A DNA stretch of 64,000 nucleotides from the NCBI GenBank assembly GCA_900319995.1, contig ONQO01000001.1:1-64000 (forward strand). Reading direction: 5' to 3'. The position numbers and the translations under genes are program-made. The DNA is from an uncultured Bacteroidales bacterium. Lineage in GTDB: Bacteria > Bacteroidota > Bacteroidia > Bacteroidales > Paludibacteraceae. The notes under the pieces were generated by a model. The model did no database searches and was not told the origin of the DNA. It worked only from the letters and a program-made list of their open reading frames with translations. Positions 15,784 to 25,097 of the stretch are shown here, in pieces; positions within the stretch are counted from its first letter, which is position 1, and each line of letters begins with the position of its first letter.

Positions 15784-18627
15784 ATGCGTATGAAAAAGAT
15801 AATAGCAGTATTGTTCGGTAGTATGCTGTGCGTGAGTGCATGGGCTGTGAAGGCTTCCCCGGAGCCGTTTGAATACACTAAAGCGGACGGCACCAAAGTG
15901 ATGGCGCGCGTCTATGGCGATGAGTTCCATTCGTATATCGAGTCACTGGACGGCGAGTTGCTTTCCGGCGACCGGAGTGTTCAGGCGATGGAGCAGGCAG
16001 CACAGATGCGCAGAATGCGCCAGATACAACAAGCAGCCGGCAGTTCCGCATTCCCGACCAAAGGTTCGCCCCGCAGTTTAGTTCTTCTCGTCAGTTTCTC
16101 TGATCTGGAGATGGGCGAGAGTTTGCAGGATTTTCGCGATTTACTGAATAAATCGGGCTACAACCACAACGGCGCAACCGGTTCATGCCGCGATTACTAT
16201 ATCGCCAGTTCAGACAGTATCTTCATGCCGCAATTTGACTGCTTCGGTCCGTTCAAAATGCCCGAAAAGATGGAGTATTACGGTCGTAACGAAGGCAACA
16301 GCACGAGTGCGCATGCCGCACAAATGGTAGCACAAGCCTGCCAGATGGCGCATGATTCGGGTGTCAATTTCAAGGACTATGACACAAACCATGACGGATT
16401 GTTGGATAACGTATTCATATTCTTCGCCGGTCACAACGAGGCAGAAGGCGGCGGTGAGAACACCATATGGCCGCACCAAAGCAACATCTCATACATGGAT
16501 GTACGTCTGGACGGCGTACAAGTCACCTCGTACGCGTGTACGTCTGAATACAAAGGAAGCGGTGGCACGACGCGATGCGGAGTCGGTACTTTCTGTCATG
16601 AGTTCGGACACGTCATCGGCCAACCTGATTTCTACGACACCGACTACAACTACTACTCCGTTGGTAACTGGGATATTATGTGTCAAGGCAGTTACAACAA
16701 CGGCGGCAATACTCCTCCTACTTTTTCCGCGTACGAGCGCATGTACGAGGGATGGCTGACGCCGAGACAGCTGACCCTGCCGGGGCAATATACCCTGACC
16801 GACATCCCCTTCCATAAAGAGGCGTTCCTCATCGCTGCCGGTACGCACAACCTCTCCGGCACTTCCCCGAACCCGGGCGAGTTCTTCATCTTGGACTACC
16901 GCAGCGGAGCCAACGGCTGGGACGCCGCCCTGCCGGGACAGGGTATGATTATCTGGCATATCGACTACAGCGCTTCGGCTTGGAGCAACAACAGCCCCAA
17001 CAACGGACCGACCATCATGCGTATGCATCTGGAGGAGGCAAACGGCATTAACTGGAAGAAACGCACCGTCCATGAGGACGGACGCGCCTCCGATGTCTAT
17101 CCGGGTTCGCAGAACGTGACCTCCTTCACGCCGACACTCCATAACGGCACACAACTGTCCCAACAGCAGATATTCAACATCAAGGAGAACGGCGGTATCA
17201 TCAACTTCATCTATATCAGCGACGGAGGTGCCTCGCTCAGGACCGACGTGGAGAGTCTGGAGCTGACGACCACTGTCGGCGACGACAAGAAGATAGCCAC
17301 ATGGGAGCCGCAGTCCTTCAATATCTTGGGTACGGGGCTTGACCCCGAGAAAGCGCTGACGCTGAGTACCACCGGTGCCTTCTCGCTGTACGCAGGCGAC
17401 AAGGCTCCTGCCAGAACCTCCTCGTCATGGCGCCGCGCTATCACCCTCAATGCACAGAACGACTCCACCTTGGAGCAGCGCGTGTGGGTCAGCTTCAGTC
17501 CGGCATTGAAGAACTGCGAGGCGGTGAAGAGCGCCGTTTCCATCTCCTCGGCTAACGCCAGCATCTCTGTGCCGCTGACAGGTCTGGCACCACGTCCCAC
17601 TCTGGTGGAAACGCCGGAGGTATTGGGTACGAAGGACATCACCCCCTATTCGTTCACCGCCTCTTGGCTCAACCAAGCCGACGCCGAAGAGTTCTACCTC
17701 ACGCTCTATCAGGTGGAGGACGGACAGACGGACTTCAAGCAGAGCTTCGAGGACTTCTCGGACTACGCCAAGATACGCGAACAGGGCTGGCAGAGCAACA
17801 CCAACCTGACGACTCAGAACTTCAAACCCGACGGTCAGCGTTCGCTCTATCTGCTCAACTACGGCGACCAAGTGACCTCGGAGACCTATCCTTCTACCGT
17901 GACCAAACTGAGTTTCAAATACGAAGCTTTCCGGTCCGATGTGGACACGCTGGGTGTGCTGGAGATTGAGGCATACAACCACGGCGTATGGGAGATGATG
18001 GACCGTGTGGTAGTGACCAAGAAATCCAAGAGCAAGACCGCCGAATATGAGTTTGAGGAAGGAAAAGACATCCGTGCGTTCCGCCTCACATGGCTCGACA
18101 ACGGCAATAACAGCGGAATGGGACTGGATGCATTCATCGCCACCACCTCGCAGAAAATCAACTACATACGCAAAGGCAAAGACCTCAAACTGAGCGCTTT
18201 CGTCTATGGCGACACGGTCAGCTACACCTTCGGCGAACTGGAGCCTGCTACGCGCTATTTCTACCAAGTGCAGACAACGGATTTGGACAAGGGCTGCGAG
18301 GAACATCTGACGGAGCTGTCCGAACCGAAGGAGGTGACCACTATCGCCGGCAAGCCGTTTGACAGCAAACAGCTGACGATAGCGTATGACAGCATCAATT
18401 ACAACCCAGCTAAACATGCCGTATATCTGACCGACCCACACAATGGCGATATGCTGTATTTCTACAATGCCGAGGGAAGGCTTGTCTATAGTATTCCTGT
18501 GCAGTACGGTATATATATCTATGCGCTCGATTTGAGCCGTTTCATGCGTGGTGAGACGTATATGATTCAACATGCCACGAATGGCAAATTGGGTCGCAAG
18601 AACAAGTGGGTCAAGTTCATTTACTAA
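15784..18627 (+). CDS. Secreted M6-family metalloprotease with C-terminal secretion-type domain
   Basis: The chosen ATG (15784, or 15790) gives a 947-residue protein starting MRMKKIIAVLFGSMLCVSAWA, a clear signal peptide. Upstream starts would precede the promoter. The M6 catalytic domain covers ~90-480, with the zinc motif HEFGHVIGQPDFYD (HExxHxxGxxD) and the Met-turn WDIM. Middle and late regions carry Ig/fibronectin-like and jelly-roll-like segments (TSSWRRAITLNAQNDSTL). The last ~75 residues form a beta-rich domain that looks like a type IX sorting domain. It is likely an extracellular endopeptidase that may feed the SusC/D system upstream. A terminator follows. Confidence 0.9.
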   Translation: MRMKKIIAVLFGSMLCVSAWAVKASPEPFEYTKADGTKVMARVYGDEFHSYIESLDGELLSGDRSVQAMEQAAQMRRMRQIQQAAGSSAFPTKGSPRSLVLLVSFSDLEMGESLQDFRDLLNKSGYNHNGATGSCRDYYIASSDSIFMPQFDCFGPFKMPEKMEYYGRNEGNSTSAHAAQMVAQACQMAHDSGVNFKDYDTNHDGLLDNVFIFFAGHNEAEGGGENTIWPHQSNISYMDVRLDGVQVTSYACTSEYKGSGGTTRCGVGTFCHEFGHVIGQPDFYDTDYNYYSVGNWDIMCQGSYNNGGNTPPTFSAYERMYEGWLTPRQLTLPGQYTLTDIPFHKEAFLIAAGTHNLSGTSPNPGEFFILDYRSGANGWDAALPGQGMIIWHIDYSASAWSNNSPNNGPTIMRMHLEEANGINWKKRTVHEDGRASDVYPGSQNVTSFTPTLHNGTQLSQQQIFNIKENGGIINFIYISDGGASLRTDVESLELTTTVGDDKKIATWEPQSFNILGTGLDPEKALTLSTTGAFSLYAGDKAPARTSSSWRRAITLNAQNDSTLEQRVWVSFSPALKNCEAVKSAVSISSANASISVPLTGLAPRPTLVETPEVLGTKDITPYSFTASWLNQADAEEFYLTLYQVEDGQTDFKQSFEDFSDYAKIREQGWQSNTNLTTQNFKPDGQRSLYLLNYGDQVTSETYPSTVTKLSFKYEAFRSDVDTLGVLEIEAYNHGVWEMMDRVVVTKKSKSKTAEYEFEEGKDIRAFRLTWLDNGNNSGMGLDAFIATTSQKINYIRKGKDLKLSAFVYGDTVSYTFGELEPATRYFYQVQTTDLDKGCEEHLTELSEPKEVTTIAGKPFDSKQLTIAYDSINYNPAKHAVYLTDPHNGDMLYFYNAEGRLVYSIPVQYGIYIYALDLSRFMRGETYMIQHATNGKLGRKNKWVKFIY

Positions 18628-18670
18628 AAAAGCACTCCACTCTACCCCACATTTTTATTAAATTGTTAAT

Positions 18671-18705
18671 AACTCGCGTAATTGACTGAAATTGCGCGAG
18701 TTTTC
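18671..18705 (+). terminator. Rho-independent terminator after the M6 protease
   Basis: Stem AACTCGCGTAATT (18671-18683) pairs with AATTGCGCGAGTT (18690-18702) with one G-T wobble, loop GACTGA, followed by TTTCTT. Confidence 0.85.
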
Positions 18706-18792
18706 TTATGCTTTCAGTTGTTGAAAACCTGTTAATAAAACAATTGATAAATTTTATTGTGGGGAAATGTGGGGTAAATCAAATATTTTTTG

Positions 18793-18800
18793 TATCTTTG
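18793..18800 (+). promoter_or_regulatory. -7 box for the four-helix-bundle gene
   Basis: TATCTTTG is an exact TAnnTTTG box; the -33 element is weak. It is followed by the micro-repeat run AATTCACAATGTACAATTCA up to the gene. Confidence 0.55.
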
Positions 18801-18856
18801 CAGCGTGAAACCAATTCACAATGTACAATTCACAATTCACAAAGGGCAATAAGAGT

Positions 18857-19231
18857 ATGTACGGACTTGGAATTTTAGGCGAAAAAGTTGAGTCTTTTAC
18901 CAAACGCGTTGTAAAGGCAAACAAATATATCAAAGAACAAAAAGAATATAGTCTCGCGGACCAATTCTTTAGAAGCGGAACATCCATTGGTGCCAATTGT
19001 AGCGAAGCTGTGAGTGCGGTTTCAAAAGCAGATTTCGCAAACAAACTAAGTATTGCTCTAAAAGAAGCCAACGAAACTTGTCACTGGATTGAAGTCATAT
19101 ACACCGCTGAATTGATAAATGAAGAGACTTATAATTCAATAAAAACAGATGCAGTTGAAATATGCAAATTATTAACAACCATCATCAAGAACACGCGAAT
19201 TAACATGGAGAAATCCCAAACGGACAAATAG
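18857..19231 (+). CDS. Four-helix-bundle protein of the S23 (23S rRNA intervening sequence) family
   Basis: From ATG 18857 (AAGAG just upstream) the protein has 124 residues, the usual family length. The signature FFRSGTSIGANCSEAVSAVSKADFANKLSIALKEANET is partly visible as FRSGTSIGANCSEA and KLSIALKEANE. The family is named for open frames within rRNA insertions, but free-standing copies are common in Bacteroidota. The molecular role is unknown. A start at 18821 (TTG/ATG inside the AT repeat) is less likely. Confidence 0.85.
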   Translation: MYGLGILGEKVESFTKRVVKANKYIKEQKEYSLADQFFRSGTSIGANCSEAVSAVSKADFANKLSIALKEANETCHWIEVIYTAELINEETYNSIKTDAVEICKLLTTIIKNTRINMEKSQTDK

Positions 19232-19312
19232 AAACCGTATAAAACCTACATACATGCACAAAATCAATAGGATGCTTTGTGAATTGTAAATTATTAATTA
19301 TACATTATTAAT

Positions 19313-19768
19313 ATGCAGACATTCATAGGAAACATAGAGGCACGTTTGGACGAAAAAGGGCGCATTTTCGTTCCAGCGGTTTATCGTAAGATTTTAGCGG
19401 AAGCGGAATCGAAACGAATAGTGATGCGTCGTGATGCAGACAATGAGTGTCTGATGTTCTATCCGGAACAGATATGGAATGAGAAAGTGGAGCAGTTGCG
19501 CCAAACGCTTGACGAGTGGGACCCGGAGGACCAACTCATTCTGATGCAGTTCATGGCAGATGCGGAATATATGGAGTTGGACGGTCAGGGTAGAATACTA
19601 TTGCAGAAGAAGAACTTAGAGACTATCGGCGCCCAGCAAGATGTGTTGTTTGTGGGCATGCTGAACCGTTTTGCTCTGTGGGCACCTGAAACTTTCGCTG
19701 CGAAACGTTTAAGTCAGACGGAATTGGCAGCAAGATTGCGTGCTAAAATGAAGAAAAACAGAGACTAA
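19313..19768 (+). CDS. mraZ: Division/cell wall cluster regulator MraZ
   Basis: A 151-residue protein with two SpoVT/AbrB-like domains. Each carries a copy of the family motif: LDEKGRIFVPAVYR near 12-26 and LDGQGRILLQKKN near 84. MraZ binds repeats before its own gene and represses the dcw cluster. Canonical TGGG(N) operator repeats are not obvious here; the upstream region is AT-rich micro-repeat. It opens the dcw cluster, as in most bacteria. Confidence 0.93.
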   Translation: MQTFIGNIEARLDEKGRIFVPAVYRKILAEAESKRIVMRRDADNECLMFYPEQIWNEKVEQLRQTLDEWDPEDQLILMQFMADAEYMELDGQGRILLQKKNLETIGAQQDVLFVGMLNRFALWAPETFAAKRLSQTELAARLRAKMKKNRD

Positions 19769-19801
19769 GCGGAAGTCAAACGGTTCAGTAGCAGAAGTTG
19801 A

Positions 19802-19844
19802 TGAACTAAATAAGAACTAAATAAGAACTAAATATGAACTAAAG
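19802..19844 (+). repeat. Four tandem 11-base units
   Basis: Units of the form (T/A)GAACTAAATA, in the mraZ-rsmH gap. Confidence 0.75.
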
Positions 19845-19975
19845 AATTATGTAAAATAGACAGGTAGTTTTCTCTTAGAAATGTTGATGCACCACCAGTA
19901 TTTGCTAATCAATGAAGTCGTCCACAAATTACACAGATGGAATGGCCCAAAATGATCCAAAAATTTTTTTCTTTT

Positions 19976-20106
19976 GTCAACAATTAAAGACAATTATCAA
20001 CAATTTTAAGGAATATCATTTATATAGGTCAAAAATTATCCAAAATTATCCCAAAATTCTTTATAATAGTCAACAATTAAAGACAATTATCAACAATTTT
20101 AAGGAA
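19976..20106 (+). repeat. Perfect 38-base direct repeat in the mraZ-rsmH gap
   Basis: The 38-base sequence beginning GTCAACAATTAAAGACAATT occurs at 19976-20013 and again at 20069-20106, a period of 93 bases. The bases between also contain partial duplications (CAAAAATTATCC / CAAAATTATCCC). This 388-base gap has no credible gene; a 67-codon frame across it is just the repeat read through. Confidence 0.85.
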
Positions 20107-20156
20107 AATTTTTAGTGGGCATTAATGGAAATAGGTACTAATTGACACTCGTTTAT

Positions 20157-21317
20157 ATGGATGCAGTATATCACATACCGGCTATGCTGAAAGAGACCAT
20201 AGATGGTTTGTCCATCAAGCCGAACGGAGTGTATGTGGATGTCACATTCGGCGGCGGCGGACATAGCCGCGCCATATTGGAGAGACTTCAAACCGCGCCC
20301 CACTCTTTCCCACAAGAGGAAGAGTGTATAATAGCCGGCACGAGGGACAAAGAAAGCGGCTCAGCAGAATATCGCCGTGAACACAACACAAAAGTCGGAC
20401 ATTTGTACTCATTTGATCAAGATATAGAGGCGTATGAGAATTCGCAGTTGACAAGTAATAAATCACAATCGACAAGTGATAAATCACAATCGACAAGTAA
20501 TAAATCACAATCGGCAAGTGATAAATCACAACAGACGGTTGAGAATTCGCAGTTGACAAAGGATGAAGGAGTATTTGTCAATAATCCGAATTGGACGTTT
20601 GTGCATAGTAATTTCCGATATTTACGGAACTGGATGGATTATTACGGCGTCAAAGAGATAGATGGTTTGTTGGCAGATTTGGGAGTCAGTTTCCATCATT
20701 TCGATTGTCCAGAGCGAGGTTTCAGTTTCCGATTTAGCGCTCCGCTTGACATGCGCATGAACCAAACCGCCAAGCGGACAGCCGCCGATATTGTAAACGG
20801 TTATAGCGAAGAAGAATTAGCGAAAGTGTTGTACCTGTACGGCGAGATGAAAAACAGCCGTGGCATCGCCAGGTCGCTATGCAAAGCCAGATCAAAAGCG
20901 CCCATATTGCGAACCGAGGACTTGGGACAAATTCTCTCCCCGACTCTCACCATAAAAGATGGCGAAATAGATGTGCCGACAAATGCGAAGAAGGATTTGG
21001 CTCGACTGTTTCAGGCATTGCGGATAGAAGTGAACGACGAATTAGGCGCACTACGTGAGATGTTAGTCGCCGCCAAGGACTTGCTCAAACCGGGTGGAAG
21101 GATTGCCGTGCTGACTTATCATTCGTTAGAAGACCGGCTGGTGAAGAACTTTTTCAGAAGCGGTAATTTAGACGGAACGATTGAAAAAGATTTTTACGGC
21201 AATATACTGACTCCATTCGATGTGATAGAAAAAGGACGCGAGGCGAGTGAAGCGGAAGTGGCACGCAATCCCCGAAGCCGGAGCGCCAAACTGAGAGTGG
21301 CGGAAAAAAAGAATTAA
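20157..21317 (+). CDS. rsmH: 16S rRNA (cytosine1402-N4)-methyltransferase, with two low-complexity insertions
   Basis: RsmH (MraW) methylates C1402 of 16S rRNA using S-adenosylmethionine. From ATG 20157 the protein has 386 residues, well over the usual ~300. Family landmarks are present: YHIPAMLKETIDGL, DVTFGGGGHSRAIL (SAM loop), FDQD, ADLGVSFHHFDCPERGFSF, MRMNQ and LTYHSLEDRLVK. The extra length is two insertions: ~35 residues between RAILERL and GHLYSFDQD, and ~40 residues after FDQDIEAY made of SNKSQST-like heptads. Both fall in loops beside the SAM pocket. The start at 20157 is preferred over an upstream TTG because it gives the standard N-terminus. Confidence 0.92.
   Translation: MDAVYHIPAMLKETIDGLSIKPNGVYVDVTFGGGGHSRAILERLQTAPHSFPQEEECIIAGTRDKESGSAEYRREHNTKVGHLYSFDQDIEAYENSQLTSNKSQSTSDKSQSTSNKSQSASDKSQQTVENSQLTKDEGVFVNNPNWTFVHSNFRYLRNWMDYYGVKEIDGLLADLGVSFHHFDCPERGFSFRFSAPLDMRMNQTAKRTAADIVNGYSEEELAKVLYLYGEMKNSRGIARSLCKARSKAPILRTEDLGQILSPTLTIKDGEIDVPTNAKKDLARLFQALRIEVNDELGALREMLVAAKDLLKPGGRIAVLTYHSLEDRLVKNFFRSGNLDGTIEKDFYGNILTPFDVIEKGREASEAEVARNPRSRSAKLRVAEKKN
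20436..20558 (+). repeat. In-frame tandem 21-base repeat inside rsmH, bounded by 18-base direct repeats
   Basis: GAGAATTCGCAGTTGACA occurs at 20436-20453 and again at 20541-20558. Between them lie four near-identical 21-base units of the form AGTAATAAATCACAATCGAC. The protein reads ENSQLT, then SNKSQST, SDKSQST, SNKSQSA, SDKSQQT, then V and ENSQLT again. Confidence 0.95.
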
Positions 21318-21339
21318 CAATTAACAATTCACAATTTAC

Positions 21340-21440
21340 AAGGCGTCCTAAAAAATTTTGTGCAAAAATTAAAGAACCGTACGTATCTTAAAAGCCCGTA
21401 CCAAACTCCAAGAGCCCTTTGTAAATTGTACATTGTACAT
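21340..21440 (+). repeat. ~100-base dispersed repeat, copy A
   Basis: This copy begins AAGGCGTCCTAAAAAATTTT and ends CCCTTTGTAAATTGTACATT. Its reverse complement lies at 27688-27787; I count about 85 of 99 aligned bases identical. Typical micro-repeat arrays (AATTAACAATTAACAATTCA) flank it on the outer side. Confidence 0.85.
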
Positions 21441-21453
21441 TATACATTTATTT

Positions 21454-21771
21454 ATGGCAGACAAACATGACATACAAAGTTGGCTGAACGGAGACTTTCT
21501 CCGCAGCGAAAAGATCCGTGCACAATATCCGTTAATCGGTTTGATTGTCGGACTGGTATTTCTGTATATTCTGACCGGCTATCAATCGGTCAAGCAGCAA
21601 CACCACCTGACCGATTCGAAGAAAGAGATGCTTGACGCCAAGTTCCGCTACATGACCATCAGCGCGGAGTTGACGAACACAACGCGTCAGAGCCAAGTAA
21701 CAGATTCCCTGCATGTTAAAGGCAGCATGCTACAAGAAAACACAACACCGACAACCAAGATTCTCAAGTAA
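21454..21771 (+). CDS. ftsL: FtsL-like cell division protein
   Basis: From ATG 21454 the protein has 105 residues: a short cytoplasmic part, one membrane helix (IGLIVGLVFLYILTGY, ~27-43) and a short periplasmic coiled-coil-like stretch. Size, topology and position between rsmH and the PBP gene identify it as the Bacteroidetes FtsL equivalent, which would join FtsB/FtsQ in the divisome. Sequence similarity between FtsL proteins is low, so the call rests largely on context. Confidence 0.75.
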   Translation: MADKHDIQSWLNGDFLRSEKIRAQYPLIGLIVGLVFLYILTGYQSVKQQHHLTDSKKEMLDAKFRYMTISAELTNTTRQSQVTDSLHVKGSMLQENTTPTTKILK

Positions 21772-21772
21772 T

Positions 21773-23578
21773 ATGTCGGACGAGCAAAGAAATACCGTGT
21801 GGCGCTTCGCCATCATTTTTATCCTCATCATGAGCGGCTTTATCGCCGTTCTTGTGCGGATTGTTTACGTTCAGACGGTAGAACGTGACGAATGGCTCAA
21901 AGTAGCAGAAAAACAGGTACCAACGCACAAGCCGATACCAGCCACACGGGGCAATATTTTGGATTGTAACGGTCGTCTGCTGGCATCCAGCATGCCGCAA
22001 TACCATATGTATATGGACACTCGTGTGGAAGCTCTTCACATGAAACACGGCGAGTTATTTACCCGCCATATCGACACATTAGCTCTTGATTTGGCGCGTA
22101 TCGCAGGCGGACACACGCAGGCGGAATATAAGGAGCGTATTGTGCAGGCGTACAAGCGCGGAGAGAAACGTCTGAAAGTGTGCGACAAACGGATCAATTA
22201 TCTGCAACGCCGAGAACTTGAGCAAAATGCACTCATCAAACAAGGCAAATACAAGAGCGGTGTATTTTTTGAGGATCAGCATGTGCGTATCAAGCCATAT
22301 GGCATTCTGGCGAGTCGTACAATAGGCAGCATCTACGGAGAAGGCGGATATGGCAACTCGGGTTTGGAGAAAGGCTTTGAGAACGAATTGCGTGGAACAG
22401 ACGGGATGAGCGATATTCAGAAAATAGGCGGCCGGTACGAATCGGTGACCGTTGAGGAAGCGCGAGATGGCTTGGATATTGTGACCACTATTGACGCCAA
22501 CCTGCAGGACATGGTAGAAAAGACGCTGATAGAAAGAGCAACTATGAGGCAAGCACAATGGGGATGCTGCATTCTGATGGAGACGCAAACCGGCTACATC
22601 CGTGCCATTGCCAATATCGACCGGAAAGAGAACGGCGGCTACGAAGAAAAACTCAACCATGCCGTAATGCGTGTAGAACCGGGTTCCACCTTCAAAACCA
22701 TTGCGTTAGTGGCAGCCCTGGACGACGGCAAAGTGAAGATAGACGACACGGTGAGCGTAACGAGCAAACCGTGGATTTATATGGGCAAATCGAAACATAC
22801 CGATGCCCACCGGATGGACACTGTTCTGACCGTCCGCTCCGCATTAGCGGTATCCAGTAATATTGCGTTAGCAAAAATCATCACGAGGAGTTATCAGGGC
22901 TCGGCACAGAAATTCGTGCGCAAGATAGAGAAAATGGGTCTGTTGGACAGCATTTATTGCGAGATTCCCGGCGCAGAGAGAGCCCGCATAGATGTGCCGA
23001 AAGACACGGTCACTCTCAGCAAAATGGCTTACGGTTACTCCGTAGAACTGAGCCCGATGCAGATTCTGATGTTCTACAACGCCATAGCCAACAACGGCAG
23101 GATGATCCGTCCGATGTTAGTCAGTTCCATACAACAAAACGGAGAAAACGTGCGCGTTTTCAAGCCTCAGACCGTCAAATCATCCATATGCAGCGACCGC
23201 ACGTTGAGAGATATCAAGGACGCGTTGCATGACGTTGTATGGGACAACAAGATGGGTACCGCCTCTGTAAGTAAATGGGGCGGTCGCAAGGCACAATCGG
23301 ATTTGGTAGCTATTGCCGGCAAGACGGGAACCGCCCAATTATTACTTCCCCGGCGCGGTTATTCAGGCGAACACCACCGCATTACATTCGTAGGATATTT
23401 TCCGGAGGACAATCCTCAATACTCATGCATATGTATGATGGAAGACCCTCAACCGCCACGCACTTATGACGCGGGTATGGACTGCGGCTCAACGGTTAGA
23501 ACGATAGCCGAGAAAACGATGGCATACACCGGTTGTTATGTCTATAAAGAGGGTGAACGCAAATTAGAAAAACGATGA
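21773..23578 (+). CDS. ftsI: Penicillin-binding protein, FtsI/PBP3-type septal transpeptidase
   Basis: From ATG 21773 (one base after the ftsL stop) the protein has 601 residues: one N-terminal membrane helix (FAIIFILIMSGFIAVLVRI), a PBP dimerisation domain (~60-220) and a transpeptidase domain. The active-site motifs are all present: STFK (SxxK) in EPGSTFKTIAL, SSN in AVSSNIALAK, and KTGT in AGKTGTAQ. It cross-links septal peptidoglycan. The protein ends shortly after the catalytic domain; I see no PASTA domain, which many Bacteroidota orthologues carry. Confidence 0.92.
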   Translation: MSDEQRNTVWRFAIIFILIMSGFIAVLVRIVYVQTVERDEWLKVAEKQVPTHKPIPATRGNILDCNGRLLASSMPQYHMYMDTRVEALHMKHGELFTRHIDTLALDLARIAGGHTQAEYKERIVQAYKRGEKRLKVCDKRINYLQRRELEQNALIKQGKYKSGVFFEDQHVRIKPYGILASRTIGSIYGEGGYGNSGLEKGFENELRGTDGMSDIQKIGGRYESVTVEEARDGLDIVTTIDANLQDMVEKTLIERATMRQAQWGCCILMETQTGYIRAIANIDRKENGGYEEKLNHAVMRVEPGSTFKTIALVAALDDGKVKIDDTVSVTSKPWIYMGKSKHTDAHRMDTVLTVRSALAVSSNIALAKIITRSYQGSAQKFVRKIEKMGLLDSIYCEIPGAERARIDVPKDTVTLSKMAYGYSVELSPMQILMFYNAIANNGRMIRPMLVSSIQQNGENVRVFKPQTVKSSICSDRTLRDIKDALHDVVWDNKMGTASVSKWGGRKAQSDLVAIAGKTGTAQLLLPRRGYSGEHHRITFVGYFPEDNPQYSCICMMEDPQPPRTYDAGMDCGSTVRTIAEKTMAYTGCYVYKEGERKLEKR

Positions 23579-25062
23579 TACTAAGCGAATTACTGAGTGC
23601 GATTGAGCCGTTAGAAGTGCTCGGTCGGACGGACAAAGAGATTAATGGGCTACATTTCGACAGCCGCCAAATCGGTGAGGGATATATGTTTGTAGCGCAA
23701 GTCGGCACAGCAGTTGACGGTCATACCTTCATCAGCAGTTGTGTGGAGAAAGGCGCAGCCGCCATTGTTTTGTCCAAGAGAGAATACATGGCAGAAAAGA
23801 CACAAATGGACAAAGCACCATGCCCGAAGGACACCACCTATATCCTTGTGGAAAATACGGACAAGGCATTAGGCCTTTTGGCGAGCAAATGGTTCGGAGA
23901 GCCGAGCAAGTCATTGACCTTAGTGGGCGTAACGGGCACAAACGGCAAAACAACCATAGCCACCTTATTATATAAACTCGTGCGCGCGTTAGGTCATAAA
24001 GCCGGTTTGCTGTCCACCGTGGTCAATTATATTGAGGACGAGGCGGTTGCCGCGACTCACACCACTCCGGATGCGATAGAGTTGAACGGATTGTTACGGC
24101 GGATGGTAGATGCAGGATGCCGTTACGCGTTCATGGAAGTGAGCAGCCACGCTATTGCACAGGAACGTATTGCCGGACTGGATTTTGATGGAGCGCTGTT
24201 TACCAATCTGACAAGGGATCATATTGACTACCACAAGACGTTTGACAACTATCGAGACACAAAGAAACGTCTGTTTGACGGACTGAAGAAGAGTGCTTTC
24301 GCCGTTACCAACAAAGACGACAGAAACGGACTGGTGATGACTCAAAACTGCAAAGCGGCAGTACACACCTACTCTGTCCGTTCATTGGCGGACTATAAAG
24401 CACAGATATTAGAAGAAGGTTTTGAAGGTATGATGCTGAGTATGAACGGGAAAGAGGTCTTTGTACCGCTTGTAGGCCGTTTCAACGTAAGCAACCTGCT
24501 TTGTATCTACGGAGCGGCATTATGTCTCGGTTTTGACGAATTGGATGTACTGCGCGTGCTGAGTACGCTGAAACCCGTGAACGGACGATTTGAGACCATT
24601 CAAAGCAACAAAGGGTGGACAGCGATTGTCGATTACGCACATACCCCCGATGCCGTAGAAAATGTGATACAGACGATTCGGGAAATACTCGGTCGTGACA
24701 AAGGACAAAGGAAACTGATAACCGTTGTTGGCTGCGGAGGCAACAGAGACAAAGGCAAACGCCCAATGATGGCACAGATTGCCAAAAAAGGCAGCGACCA
24801 ATTGATACTGACCTCCGACAATCCGCGTGACGAAGATCCGAAAGATATACTCAAAGACATGACAGACGGTTTGACAGCAGATGAATTAAAGAGCACGCTT
24901 GTCATCGAAGACAGAGCCTCAGCCATTCAGACGGCTTGCACTCTCGCGCAGAAAGGCGATGTCATTTTGGTTGCCGGAAAGGGTCATGAGGATTATCAGA
25001 TTGTCAAAGGTGTCAAGCATCATTTTGACGACCATGAGGAGGTTCGTAAGTACGCGAATTAA
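23575..25062 (+). CDS. murE: UDP-N-acetylmuramoyl-L-alanyl-D-glutamate--2,6-diaminopimelate ligase
   Basis: A 495-residue Mur ligase that overlaps the PBP gene by 4 bases (ATGA). It has the P-loop GVTGTNGKTTIATLL, the Mur ligase middle domain (SSHAIAQERIAGL) and the C-terminal substrate motif DNPRDEDP. DNPR is the signature for meso-diaminopimelate specificity, so the wall should be A1-gamma type. It adds the third stem-peptide residue in the cytoplasm. Confidence 0.95.
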   Translation: MILSELLSAIEPLEVLGRTDKEINGLHFDSRQIGEGYMFVAQVGTAVDGHTFISSCVEKGAAAIVLSKREYMAEKTQMDKAPCPKDTTYILVENTDKALGLLASKWFGEPSKSLTLVGVTGTNGKTTIATLLYKLVRALGHKAGLLSTVVNYIEDEAVAATHTTPDAIELNGLLRRMVDAGCRYAFMEVSSHAIAQERIAGLDFDGALFTNLTRDHIDYHKTFDNYRDTKKRLFDGLKKSAFAVTNKDDRNGLVMTQNCKAAVHTYSVRSLADYKAQILEEGFEGMMLSMNGKEVFVPLVGRFNVSNLLCIYGAALCLGFDELDVLRVLSTLKPVNGRFETIQSNKGWTAIVDYAHTPDAVENVIQTIREILGRDKGQRKLITVVGCGGNRDKGKRPMMAQIAKKGSDQLILTSDNPRDEDPKDILKDMTDGLTADELKSTLVIEDRASAIQTACTLAQKGDVILVAGKGHEDYQIVKGVKHHFDDHEEVRKYAN

Positions 25063-25097
25063 TTAGAAAATTTGAAGATTAGAAAATTTGAAGATTT

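Noticed and set aside
19912..20115. 67-codon frame in the mraZ-rsmH gap with an internal duplication.
   Set aside because: It is the 38-base direct repeat read through; composition is that of AT-rich spacer.
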